The position numbers and the translations under genes were made by a program. Shown here one piece after another: positions 45,563 through 55,935 of a stretch of DNA of 64,000 bases (its first letter is position 1; each line of letters opens with the position of its first letter). The notes beneath the pieces are model-generated. The model searched no databases and was not told the origin of the DNA. It saw only the letters and a list, made by a program, of their open reading frames with translations. The DNA is from Stomoxys calcitrans (lineage: Eukaryota > Arthropoda > Insecta > Diptera > Muscidae): NCBI RefSeq assembly GCF_963082655.1, contig NC_081554.1, positions 51,648,750 through 51,712,749 on the forward strand, written 5' to 3'.

Positions 45563-45568
45563 AATAAA
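45563..45568 (+). terminator. Poly(A) signal of Gly-rich gene 3
   Basis: AATAAA is followed by a second AATAAA-containing stretch (GAAAATAAATC, near 45578). Confidence 0.75.
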
Positions 45569-45835
45569 CCAAACTTTGAAAATAAATCAAACCAAAAGAA
45601 AGTTGTTTTTATTTTTATACTCTCCACCATAGGGTGGGAAGTATACTTACTTCCATCATTCCGATTGTAACATCTCGAAATATTGATATAAGACCCCATA
45701 AGGTATGTATATTCTTGATCGTCTTGACATTTTAAGTCGATGTAAACATGTGCGTGTGTCTGTCACTCCAGCTGTCCGTCCGTCTGTCTGGCAGAAGCAC
45801 GTTAACTTGAAATTTTGCTTAAATACTTCTTACTA

Positions 45836-46042
45836 TTGGGTTGCCCAAAAAGTAATTGCGGATTTTTTAAAAGAAAGTAAATGCATTTTTAATAAAACTT
45901 AGGATGAACTTTTTTTACACTTTTTTTCTAAAGCAAGCTAAAAGTAACAGCTGATAACTGCAATTACAGAGTCACAAGCTGTGAAAAAATTTTTCAACGC
46001 CGACTATATGAAAAATCCGCAATTACTTTTTGGGCAACCCAA
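45836..46042 (-). mobile_element. Mariner-derived MITE (copy g), shortened
   Basis: TA flanks at 45834-45835 and 46043-46044. It lacks about 15 bp in the AACTTTAATCAAATATAC region and about 15 bp near AGAAGAAAGAATG that other copies have. Confidence 0.9.
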
Positions 46043-46289
46043 TAATTTAGATCAATTCTTTGGCACCCAGTTGTACGTTTTGAGTTGACCAAATAGAGTC
46101 CTATTACCTTCAATAAATAAAGTATTGTCCCGAATATAATGATTTAAGATCCCATCTTCCCCGATTATACTTCATGAGCCTCAAGAGGGCGAAGGTTTTA
46201 TCCGCTGAATACCAAAGTCATCCTATGTTTAGTTTGAATCGGTCAATGAATTGATATATGCCGCATATAAACCAATCTATCAATCTTAG

Positions 46290-47370
46290 GTTAGGTTGTA
46301 AAGAGGGTGCAGATATTAATCCGCTCCATGCCACTATGGACATACACCTAAGCCAGTAATAGGCTGGTTGTGCGCTCTAAAAACTATAAAAACAACCCCG
46401 AAAAATAAAATTTTAAGCTAGGAATTCCGTGCTACTTACAAAATCCTTAATTGTTTTCAATACTACTCCCCTAAGTTGGTTCTTGTCTGGTATTGTGTCT
46501 TCACCAAAGTGCCGATATCTGTTAGACGCGAAAGCCGGGCAATGACAAAGGAAATGCTCCAACATCTCATCATCTTCCCCGCATGCTCTGTACATGCTAT
46601 CACTTGCTCGTAGTCCTATGTGTGCTGTTATGAGCTATACTGACCTCCTTCTTATTTCCTTTCAGTAATAGCCTCGTCTTCTCACGATCTGGATCCCCCC
46701 GTAGGATTTTCGCCGTCCTACCGACCGTTTCGCCGTTCCAAAATGTTGCATGCGCATCCGTCGCCCTCTCCCTTAACTCGGACTGCGTCGACCCAAAAGG
46801 CTACGGGTTAAACAAGTTTATTGAAGGCTGTCCTCTGGGCTTCACCGCCAAATTGTCTGCCCTTTCATTTCCCCTTACTGCGTTATGGCCCGGCACCCAA
46901 ACGATGCGGCCATTCTCAGAGAAGGCGTTAATCTCCTTCTTACACTGCAAGACCGTTCGGGACCTTACCCTCCTGGTTGTTATTGCCTTACGGCAATTTT
47001 ACTGTCGGTAAAGATGTTCACAGTCGATGTCTTCGCGTTGGCACCATATTACTTCATGCATTCCGTGATCGCCCGGATCTCCGCCTGCAGGGATCAGGCA
47101 GTCTAAAACAGATCTCAGTCCCTGGGTTCTCAAAGTAGACCCCCAGGCCCACTCTTTCCTCTACCTTTGATCCATCCGTGTAACATGATCTTCCAGATGG
47201 CAATACTAGGGTTCCGTCAATCCAAGACTGTGCCGATGGCAGCATTGCCTCGCATTCGACTTCTAGGTTCATCTCAGGTATCCGATCGGAAACCTATTCC
47301 CTTCCTTCCAGGTTTCCTATCGTCGCCTCGATTATACCACGATGGTATGAGCTTCTCTACCAATCTTACT
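46290..47370 (-). mobile_element. RNase H-bearing LINE fragment, nested
   Basis: On the minus strand: LEVECEAMLPSAQSWIDGTL, SCYTDGSKVEERVGLGVYF, an interrupted RNase H middle, and the Cys/His tail (YRACGEDDEMLEHFLCHC) ending FVSSTEFLA at about 46413. The 3' end is at the left (TAGGTTAGGTT near 46290). Several shifts break it. Confidence 0.85.
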
Positions 47371-47507
47371 TCTTAAGCCTCTTGAGGATGCAACTTATAT
47401 CCGATTTAGCACTATGACATCTGCCATGTCCTTCAAGATCTTGAAAAGAGCGATCCATGATGGAGGGAACATAAAATTTGGCCCCGCAGAACTTAGCACG
47501 CTTTAAC

Positions 47508-47707
47508 TTATTTATGATCTGGTATCTATAGGGTTGATGAATACAAAAGCAGCATTAGAAATTAACAATGCTAAATTCATTAGCTTTAATCAAACCAGTT
47601 AGGCACAACTGGCCAGAAAAATCTAGTTTGGCGATGAAGATATTATTTTACACTTTATATGAATATAAAATAAGATTTGCTAATAAAAGCTGATTTTAAT
47701 GGAAATA
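47508..47707 (+). repeat. Segmental duplication, 3' edge
   Basis: Shares order and sequence with 40485-40705 (e.g. ACCAGTTAGGCACAACTG and AAGATTTGCTAATA). It marks the right side of the duplicated block that holds genes 2 and 3. Confidence 0.8.
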
Positions 47708-47709
47708 TA

Positions 47710-48507
47710 GGGTGATTTTTTTTTAAACTATAAGAAAGTTTATCAAAAAAAAAAAAAAAAAACACATCAAATTAAAAATCGCCTTAATGGTCCATCCGCT
47801 TGGTCCAATTTTGGCATAATCTCTCCAACATTTCGGCCGGTATCTCACGAATAAATCTTTGAATGTTGTCTCCCAATGCGTCAATTGAAGGGGGCTTGAT
47901 TGTATAGACCTGAGCTTTAACATAGCCTTGCAATGAATAGTCTTAAAGCGTTAAATCGCACGATCTTGGCGGCCAATTGACCGGTCCCCAATGTGAAATA
48001 AAATATTTAAACTCGCCTCTCATCAAGTCCAAGTGGCATGCGGAAGCGTCTTATTGAAACTATATGTCATGGAAATCAAGCTCCTGCATTTTGGACAATA
48101 AAAAAGTTGCGCTCACCATTCAAAGTTATGTTACGATTCACATTATCTTTGAAGAAGTACGGTCCAATGATGCCACCAGCCCATAAACCGCACCAAACAG
48201 TGACTTTTCTGGATGCATTGGTAGCTCTTGTAATGCTTCTAGCTGATCTTCACTCCAAAAATCGACAATTCTGCTTATTTACGTACCCTTTGAGCCAAAA
48301 ATGGAAGAAGCACGCTATAAACTTTCTTAACAGAGCACGCATTTTGATAATAAAATTCAAAAATTTGCAAGCATTGTTCGTATGTAAGACGATTTATGGT
48401 TAAATTATAGACCAAACTGACGATGATTGACAGAAAAATAAAACACAAAACGTGCGTGAGCTGTTTAATACAGTGTTGCCAAAAAGATAATAGCTAAAAA
48501 ATCACCC
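47710..48507 (-). mobile_element. rosa-like mariner, internally deleted copy 3, both ends present
   Basis: About 798 bp. The left end is GGGTGATTTTTTTTTAAAC after TA (47708-47709); the right end is the inverted AATAGCTAAAAAATCACCC. The minus strand keeps pieces of the transposase (N-terminus near 48390, LNGYVNK-like FWLKGYVNK near 48280, then NRNVT-like and PASIDALGD-like segments near 47880), with many stops. It has the same internal deletion as copy 1, plus a further loss of about 15 bp that removes the MDEAH codons. Confidence 0.85.
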
Positions 48508-49000
48508 TTTAAAATATTCAGTGGTAGAGCTGTACCAGATCTGTTACTGACAAATCGCCAACAAAAGTTAATTATGTCCCATTATCGCCTCTAGCGCTGT
48601 ACCAAATCTCTTCAGATCTGTTATCGCCAAATTGCAACCAAAAACTAATGATGTCCCATTATCGCCTCTATCGGTGTTAGATAGTTCATTTACAGTGGCC
48701 CAACTTCTAGATTTCCTGAGTCTATAACTGGCCCGAGGAATCCCACCACTCCCGTCTGTGGGCCTCGCTGCCTACTCTGGTCTGCAATGTTTTGCTTTAG
48801 GTATTCGTTCAGTTGGTATAATTCAAGCGAGTTCTGCGTTTATGATATCTCAGAAATTCAGCTATACGCCATGACCGCCTGTGATACTTAATATCATGGT
48901 TCAAATTCTGGAGAGAAAGTAAACAAATGTAGCTGTGGCTGTTCGTTATTTGTGAGTTCCTCAGCTATAAAGCCTTTTCAGTTATGGGTGGCTGCCCCAC
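48508..49000. other. Stretch with short tandem duplication, no gene
   Basis: A segment ending GTCCCATTATCGCCTCTA occurs twice (about 48530-48595 and 48596-48672). Farther on, ATCATGGTTCAAATTCTGG near 48892 resembles a decayed SINE B box with body-like sequence after it. No open frame is convincing. Confidence 0.5.
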
Positions 49001-49935
49001 CCGCTGAACCCCTACCAAAATGGTAATATAAGAGGTTCGTGGCTATATGGGGTTCAAATGAAAGGTAGTACTTGGGAGAAAATTTCGAATATGAAATTAA
49101 AATTTGTCTTAAAGCATGGAAGTGGCGCTATACCCCTAATGTCGACCCAAATAGGTTAACTAACCAATCTTAACAATGTGGGTATCCAATGTTGGATATC
49201 TTATATATAAAAATCAATTTGTGTTTGTTGTTTGTGTGTTGCTTATAGACCCATAAACGGCTGAACCGATTTTCTTGAAATTTTCACTGATGGTGCATAA
49301 TGATCCCATGGTGAAAATAGGGTACTACATTTTTCGATATCTGAAGGGCGGGCGGACCTTCCCCCTTACCTTAATTTTCAGAAACGCCAGATCTCGGAGA
49401 TTGGTTGTGCGATTTAAGCGAAATTTTGGGTGCTCTCTTATAGTAACCTAAAAATAAAAAAATAAAAAAAAATTGATAGCCAAATTTCGGATGGGTTACC
49501 TAAGGGGGGCGGCCCACACCAAAACCTACCAAATATATATATACACCAATCACGACAATATGGGACTCAAATGAAAGGTATTTAAGATTGATGGTGCATA
49601 ATGATCCCGTGGTGAAAATAGGGTACTAAATTTTTTTAATCTGAAGGGGGAGCGGACCCTTTCCCTTACCCTAATTTTCAGAAACGCCAGATGTCGGAGA
49701 TTGGTTGTGCGATTTAAGCGAAATTTTGGGTGCTCTCTTATAGTAACCTAAAAATAAAAAAATAAAAAAAAAAATTGATATCCAAACTTCGGATGGGTTA
49801 CCTAGGCGGGGCGCCCCACACCAAAACCTACCAAATATATATATACACCAATCACGACAATATGGGACTCAAATGAAAGGTATTTAGGATAAGAAAACGT
49901 ATCTGATATCCAATTGTCGGACCAAGAAACAAAGG
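49001..49935 (-). repeat. Family D element, reverse, with 301-bp duplication
   Basis: The D-type unit edge (CACGACAATATGGGACTCAA) occurs near 49550 and 49852. A stretch beginning GATGGTGCATAATGATCCC at 49289 recurs at 49590 (301 bp apart) almost unchanged. Near 49220-49285 lies TGTTTGTGTGTTGCTTATAG and GGCTGAACCGATTTTCTTG, a terminal-like sequence. Confidence 0.75.
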
Positions 49936-49939
49936 AACA

Positions 49940-52790
49940 GTAAAAACGGACCACCCTCTCCAACGTTGACAAACCACGCAAACGAAATAAGGACCATGAT
50001 TTGCAAATCTCCACCTGAAAAGTCCATACCCTTTATGTAGAAGGTGCAGCATACGCGCTGGCGGATGTATTAGAGAAGTACAAGGCAGATGTTACCGCCT
50101 TACAGGAAGTGCGATAGACTGGGAATGGCGTTACTACAACACCAAACGGTGATGAACTATACTATAGCTGCTATAACACGAGGTATGATTTTGTGGTTAG
50201 TCGGAGACTGAATCACCTTGTCTCCAGGTTTACTCAGGTGGATGAGAGGCCAGCCACAATCCGCATAAAAGCCAAATTCTTCTACATTCGCCTTATTTGT
50301 GCTCATGCCCCAACGGAAGACAAGGACGAGCAGACCAAGGATATTTTCTACGAGCGCCTAGAGAGAGAATATTAACCCTGCCCCGCCCATGATATTAAAA
50401 TCGTTCTGGGAGATTTTAATGCAAAGATAGGGAAGGAAGACATTTTTGGTCCAACAACCGGAAAGTTTAGCCTCCACGAGATAACGTCCAGTAATGGGTT
50501 CAGCCTGATAGATTTCGCCGAGGCAAAAAAACGGTAGTTAGTAGCACCAGATTTCAACATAAAAATATTCACAAAGCCACATGTCTGTAACCCGATCAAA
50601 ACACGAGAAACCAAATTGACCATGTAGTGATAGATGGAAGGCATTAATCCAACGTGTTTGATGTACGATCGATCCGTGGAGCGAATAAAGATTCGAATCA
50701 TTGCCTTGTTGCAGCAAAGGTTCGCACCCGCTTGAACATGGCGTGGAAAGTACGATCTGACGCTGCATGGAAGCTGGACATTGAAAAGCTGCAAACACAA
50801 CAGATGGCAACGGCATACTCCACTCGACAGACCCAACTGCTGGATGAAAGCACTCCTTGTTGCGATGATATATTGGCGCAGGGGCAAACTATTACGAAAT
50901 CCGTACCGTATCCGTACCGGAAGCCTTCTCCAAGAAACCCCTGGTACGACCAAGAGTGTCGCGATGCTACTGAAGCCAAGAATGCGGCATATAGAGCAAC
51001 CCTGCAATCAGTAGCAACGCGCCAGATGATGGAGAGGTATCGGGAGAAAAGAAGAGAGGAGAAATGTCTATTCCGCAGAAAGAAAAGGAAATGGAAAGAG
51101 GTGATTGCGAGCGAATTGAGATGTACAGGAGTCAGAATGAAGTCCGGAAATGCTTCCAAAGAATTAAACATCAAACCGATGGCTTTGGTGCAGCAAAAAC
51201 ATTCTCCTGCAGAGACAAAGAAGGAAATCTGGTAACTGACACAGATAGCATGCTGAGAATATGGAAAGAACATTTTACAAAATTGCTAGTGTCCGACGTT
51301 GGCGGCGAGGAGGATTCCGCAGAACCAATCAATGATGATGGGGTTGAATGTTAACCTCCTAGTCAGAATGAGGTCCAAGTAGCACTGATCCGACTAAAGA
51401 ACAACAAGACACCAGTAGCCGACGGGTTACCCGTTGAACTATTTCAGACCGGAGGCGACACGCTGATAATATATATATATCAGCTTATCTGCGGAATCTG
51501 GCTAGAAGAACGCATACCTGATGATTGGAACCTCAGCATACTATGTCCGGTACACAAGAAAGAAGACAAGGCGGAATGTGCCAACTACATAGGAATAAGT
51601 CACCTCCCCATCGCATACAAGATACTCTCGAGGGTACTATGCGGCTTTAGACCAGGTAAATGCACCCTGGACCAGATATTCACACTGCGCCAAATCCTGG
51701 AAAAGATCCGAGAAGGACAAATCAACACCTACCATCTCTTTGTTGACTTCAAAGCCCCCTTCGATACTCCTCCACGATCGAAGGTATTTCAAGCCATGTC
51801 TGAGTTTGGTATCCTTGCAAAATTAATAAGACTCTGCAGGATGACACTTGCTGATGCGCTTTCCACAGTAAGAATAGGAAAGAATCTCTCCGAACCATTT
51901 AATACCAAACGAGGTTTCAGACAAGGAGACAGCCTATCGTGTGATCTCTTTAATATCCTGCCTGGAGAAGATTATACGAGATGCAGATGTGAATAGATAT
52001 AGCACACTAATCACAAGAGAAGACATGCTACTCGCCTATGGCGACGACATCGATATCATAGGTCGGTCACCGGGAGTAGTAACTGCAGCCTTTGAAAGAA
52101 TCGTAATGAGAGAGTCAGTGAAAATGGGTCTGGCAGTAAATGGAGATAAGACGAAATGGATGGTTTCAACTCCCAAAAAGCCTTGTACAACCGAGCAGAT
52201 AAAGAAAATGGAGAAAGTTGGGAACCACAACTTTGAGATAGTCAGTAGCTTTATCCACCTAGGCACCGCCGTAAGCGAAACGAATGATACCAGTTTTGAG
52301 AATAACACTGACAAACGGGTGCTACTTTGGACTTGGTAAGCAGTTTAGAAACAAGGTCACCTCTCGACAGACGAAGATTATACTATACAAGACACTGATA
52401 CTACCCATGTTGTTATATGGTTCTGAGGCATGAGTACTTGTGAAAGCAGATTATGCAGTGCTTGGAGTATTTGAGAGAAAGATTCTTCGTAAAATATATG
52501 GACCAGTTTGGGTTAATCGAGAATATAGGCGACGTATGAACCACGACCTGTATGACGACGATAGCATAGTTGCACGCATTAAAATACAACGGCTGCGTTG
52601 GCTAGGTCATGTTGTCAGAATGGATGAAGAAGCTTCAGCAAAGAAATCTTTTGAAGGCAAACACGGTGGTATACGCAAACGGGGAAGAACAAAAGTCCGA
52701 TGAAAAGATCAAGTTGTGGGAGACACCTCGAAACTTGGTGTCAGAGATTTTAGAATGAGCGCAGAAGATCGAGGATCGATTTTTGCGTAA
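49940..52790 (+). mobile_element. RTE-like LINE, nearly full-length but dead
   Basis: Endonuclease domain: ALADVLEKYKADVTALQEVR, VDERPATIRIKAKFF, LICAHAPTEDKDEQ, LGDFNAKIG, then DVRSIRGANKDSNH near 50657. Linker: NPWYDQECRDATEAKNAAYR. Reverse transcriptase: LKNNKTPVADGLPVELF, NYIGISHLPIAYKILSRVLC, RRGFRQGDSLS-like RGFRQGDSLSCDLFN, and YGDDIDIIGRSPG (active site, usual YADD). C-terminus: LGVFERKILRKIYGPVW and RLRWLGHVVRM. Stops occur at 50115, 50373, 50535 and 51352 among others, and the frames shift near 50560, 51240 and 51990. The gene order and motifs match the RTE clade; the clade name is inference. Confidence 0.85.
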
Positions 52791-53170
52791 AAGGTACAGA
52801 TTAGAAACAAGTCCACCTGTCGACAGGCGAAGATTATACTATACAAGACACTGATACTACCGTGTTGTTATATGGTTCTGAGGCATGAGTGCTTGTGAAA
52901 GCAGATGATGCAGTGCTTGGAGTATTTGAGAGAAATATTCTTCGTAAAATATATGGGCCAGTTTGTGTTAATGGAGAATATAGGCGACGTATGAACCACG
53001 AGGTGTATGACGACGATAGCATAGTTACACGCATCAAAATTCAGCGGTTGCGTTGGTCATGTTGTCGGAATGGATGAAGAAGCTCCAGCAAAGAAGTCTT
53101 TTGAAGGTGAAACTTGGTGTCAGATATTTTATGAGCGCAGAAGATCTAGGCGCTTGAAAGGCTATTCTAC
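52791..53170 (+). mobile_element. Second RTE-like 3' fragment in tandem
   Basis: The DNA repeats 52330-52740 (GACAGGCGAAGATTATACTA, GTTATATGGTTCTGAGGCAT, RLRW-coding region) with substitutions and small deletions. It is either a separate 5'-truncated insertion or a tandem duplication of the 3' end. Confidence 0.85.
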
Positions 53171-53301
53171 GTTCGGCTAGTGGAACATATGTTCTGTCAT
53201 AGCCAATTAAAAAGAAAAAAAGAGTCTTAATCTCAATTGGAAAGACCAGTTTTACTTGAAGTCTGGGGGCGAACTGCGCATTGCATCTGGTTCATTTAAA
53301 T

Positions 53302-54316
53302 TTTTATACCCTCCATGTGGGGTATACTAATTTCGTCATTCTGTTTGCAACTACCCGAAATATTCGTCTGAGACCCCATAAAGTATATATATTCTTGATC
53401 GTCGCGACATTTTATGTCGATCTAGCCATGTCCGTCCGTCCGTCCGCCTGTCTGTCGAAAGCACGCTAACTTCCGAAGGAGTAAAGCTAGCCGCTTGAAA
53501 TTTTGCACAAATACTTCTTATTGGTGTAGGTCGGTTGGTATTGTAAATGGGCCATATCGGTTCATGTTTTGATATAGCTGCCATATAAACCGATCTGGGG
53601 TCTTGACTTCTTGAGCCTCTAGAGTGCGCAATTCTTATCCGATTGGAATGCATTTTTGCACGAAGTGTTTTGTTATGATATCCAACAACTGTGCCAAGTA
53701 TGGTTCAAATCGGTTCATAACCTGATATAGCTCTCATGTAAACAGATCTGGGGACTTGACTTCTTGAGCTTCTAGAGGGCGCAATTCCTATCCGATTTGG
53801 CTGAAATTTTGCATGACGTATTTTATTTTTACTTTCAACAACTGTGTCAAATAAGGTTTAAATCGGTTCATAACCTGAAATAGCTGCCATATAAACCGAT
53901 TTGGGATCTTGACTTCTTGAGCCTCTAGAGGTCGCAATTATTATCCGATTTGCCTGAAATTTTGTACTACGGATCCTCTCATGACCATCAACATACGTGT
54001 TTATTATGATCTGAATCGGTCTATAGCCCGATACAGCTCCCATATAAATCGTTCTCCCTATTTTACTTCTTGAGCCCCCAAAGGGCGCAATTCTTATTCG
54101 AATTGGCTGACATTTTACACAGTTCTCCAACATGTAATTTAATTGTGGTCCAAGCCGGACCATATCTTGATATCGCTCTAATAGCAGAGCAAGTCTTTTC
54201 TTATATCGTTTTTTGCCTAAGAAGAGATGCCGGGAAAAAAACTCGACAAATACGATCCATGGTGGAGGGTATGTAAGATTCGGCCGGGCCGAACTTAGGA
54301 CGCTTTTACTTGTTGC
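53302..54316 (-). repeat. Family A element, reverse, complete or nearly so
   Basis: Inverted right terminus (TTTTTATACCCTCCATGTGG), microsatellite arm (GTCCGTCCGTCCGCCTGTCT), about four units, then the inverted left end (CCATGGTGGAGGGTATGTAA, CGGCCGGGCCGAACTTAGGA, TTTTACTTGTTG). Confidence 0.9.
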
Positions 54317-54469
54317 GTAATATTAGTAGGTAGTACCTTTTACGAGATACAGATATTTCTCTTTAAGAAGCGAAATGAACTCGCGTACGCAAAAACCCAG
54401 CGAATACCTCAGCTAGTTCTAGTTCAAGTTTTTTTTCTATTTATTTCCTTATTATCTTACTAACAAATC

Positions 54470-54777
54470 TTAAACAATATTTACAACAGCTTGGAGAAGT
54501 AGTAACAAACAAAAAAACTTAACCCGAACAGTGGCTACAGAATTTGCCTTAGAATTGGCAACGGCCCTTCCACCTCCATTTCCTTTGCTTTGGGCAACAG
54601 CAGACGAGGATGCTGAAGCTTGTAGCAGCACCACCTCCACGACCACCAGCTCCTCCAGCCTTAACAGTGGCAACTGAAGCCGCATTAGCATTGGCCTTGG
54701 CAACACCGCCACCAGCGCGTGGGGGATTGGCGCACACGCAGACAACAAGTAGTGCCAGAACCACCAAATAATCTCAT
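54470..54777 (-). pseudogene. Gly/Ala-rich secreted peptide 4, frameshifted
   Basis: The ATG is at 54777-54775. One extra T four codons later shifts the frame, so the signal peptide (LVVLALLVVCVCA, cleavage before NPPRAGGG) is out of frame with its ATG. A second shift near 54620-54635 separates ANANAASVATVKAGGAGGRG from QASASSSAVAQSKGNGGG. Despite this, the protein plan and signal peptide clearly match gene 5 at 62641, and the promoter is intact. It may be a true pseudogene or a working gene damaged by indels in the assembly. Confidence 0.8.
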
Positions 54778-54818
54778 GATGAATTGATTAGATGTTTAAT
54801 CGAGATAGGACGTATTAA

Positions 54819-54855
54819 AACTGATATTGACTCAAATCTTTACGAAACTTTTATA
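54819..54855 (-). promoter_or_regulatory. TATA box and initiator of Gly-rich gene 4
   Basis: On the minus strand TATAAAAG lies at 54855-54848 and TCAGTT at 54824-54819. The spacing from the TATA start to the initiator A (54822) is 33 bp. Confidence 0.8.
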
Positions 54856-54859
54856 CTTA

Positions 54860-55935
54860 GACAAACAACAACTGGTCAAAAGAACAGGTCAACAAGCAAT
54901 AGAACATCGTATGAACTCACTTACCCCCATCTCAAATCGGAGAATAATTAGCATTTTAGTGACAGCCAAGAGTAGAGAACTCTGAAAAAAAAACATTTAA
55001 GTGAAAAAAGTAATTTTATTATTTATTAATTCTATAATCGTTTTTATTGTGAATGGTAGGTAGTAGGGGAAAAATCTGGTTGCCTCTAATTATGAAATTT
55101 TTTTCTGCCACTTTTTTACTAGTTATTAGTATTTGACCTGAGACTTAAGCATATACAAATACAATATATTTAATAAAAAATAAAACAAGTTCCATTTACT
55201 ATGAGAATGATCATAACAATATGAGGAAAAGATATAAAAAACCATGAGAAATTATTATACATCATAAATAAAATAATGTTAAGAAAAAAAGGAGTACCAT
55301 TTTTTTAACCAACTTGAGCTTCGATATCTTCAATGACAATAAATTTTATAAAAATTTTAAAACCGAGCAGAGGGGAGAGGAATTGTGTGCTGATTGTGGT
55401 TATGCGATATTCAAATGAACTGTAATTCAGAGTAGAGTGTGACTCTATCATCAGACTCCCCCAAAACAAATGTAGACCGATCGAGGCCAGCTATATGGCA
55501 AACAAATAAAAGGCAATTGGGGCAGAGTACGAATATGATATTCCAATTCCAAGTGTCTAGCGGAGCAAATTATCTAGGAGGTGGATCCGATTCCCTGCTG
55601 TGGCAAAGTTCCAGTGGCCTTTGCCGAAGAAAGTATTTCGGATTCGTGTTAGGCTCAAAATTAGGTTGGTGCACCTTATAAAGAGAATTTTCACCCAAAA
55701 CCCAGCAAAAACTTGACTTTACAAGTACATGCCATTATTGTTGGCATGTAAAATAATAGATAACTCATTATCTTTAGATTTACTAGCTGCTAAAATATAA
55801 CGAGTTATCCACAGGATTATCATCTGTGTTACCGTCAGTACAAATGTCATTACATACAACATTCGATGAAGCTAAAAAATAAGCACTTATTTGTAAAAAT
55901 AGAAAAAAAAAAATCATTATTATAACCTTGGTATT
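54860..55935. other. Single-copy-looking intergenic DNA
   Basis: No gene, RNA or known repeat. Short frames (55439-55681) have no start context or motif I recognise. Several AATAAA motifs occur in AT-rich sequence. Confidence 0.5.

Larger units (their letters stand above)
45613..47507 (-). repeat. Family A element, reverse, carrying nested LINE and MITE
   Basis: It begins with the inverted right terminus (TTTTTATACTCTCCACCATA), continues with the microsatellite arm (GTCCGTCCGTCTGTCTGG), then the MITE (45836-46042), part of a unit, the LINE fragment (46290-47370), and the rest of a unit. The inverted left terminus follows (CCATGATGGAGGGAACATAA, CACGCTTTAACTT). On both sides lies DNA paralogous to the flanks of gene 2. 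Confidence 0.85.
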
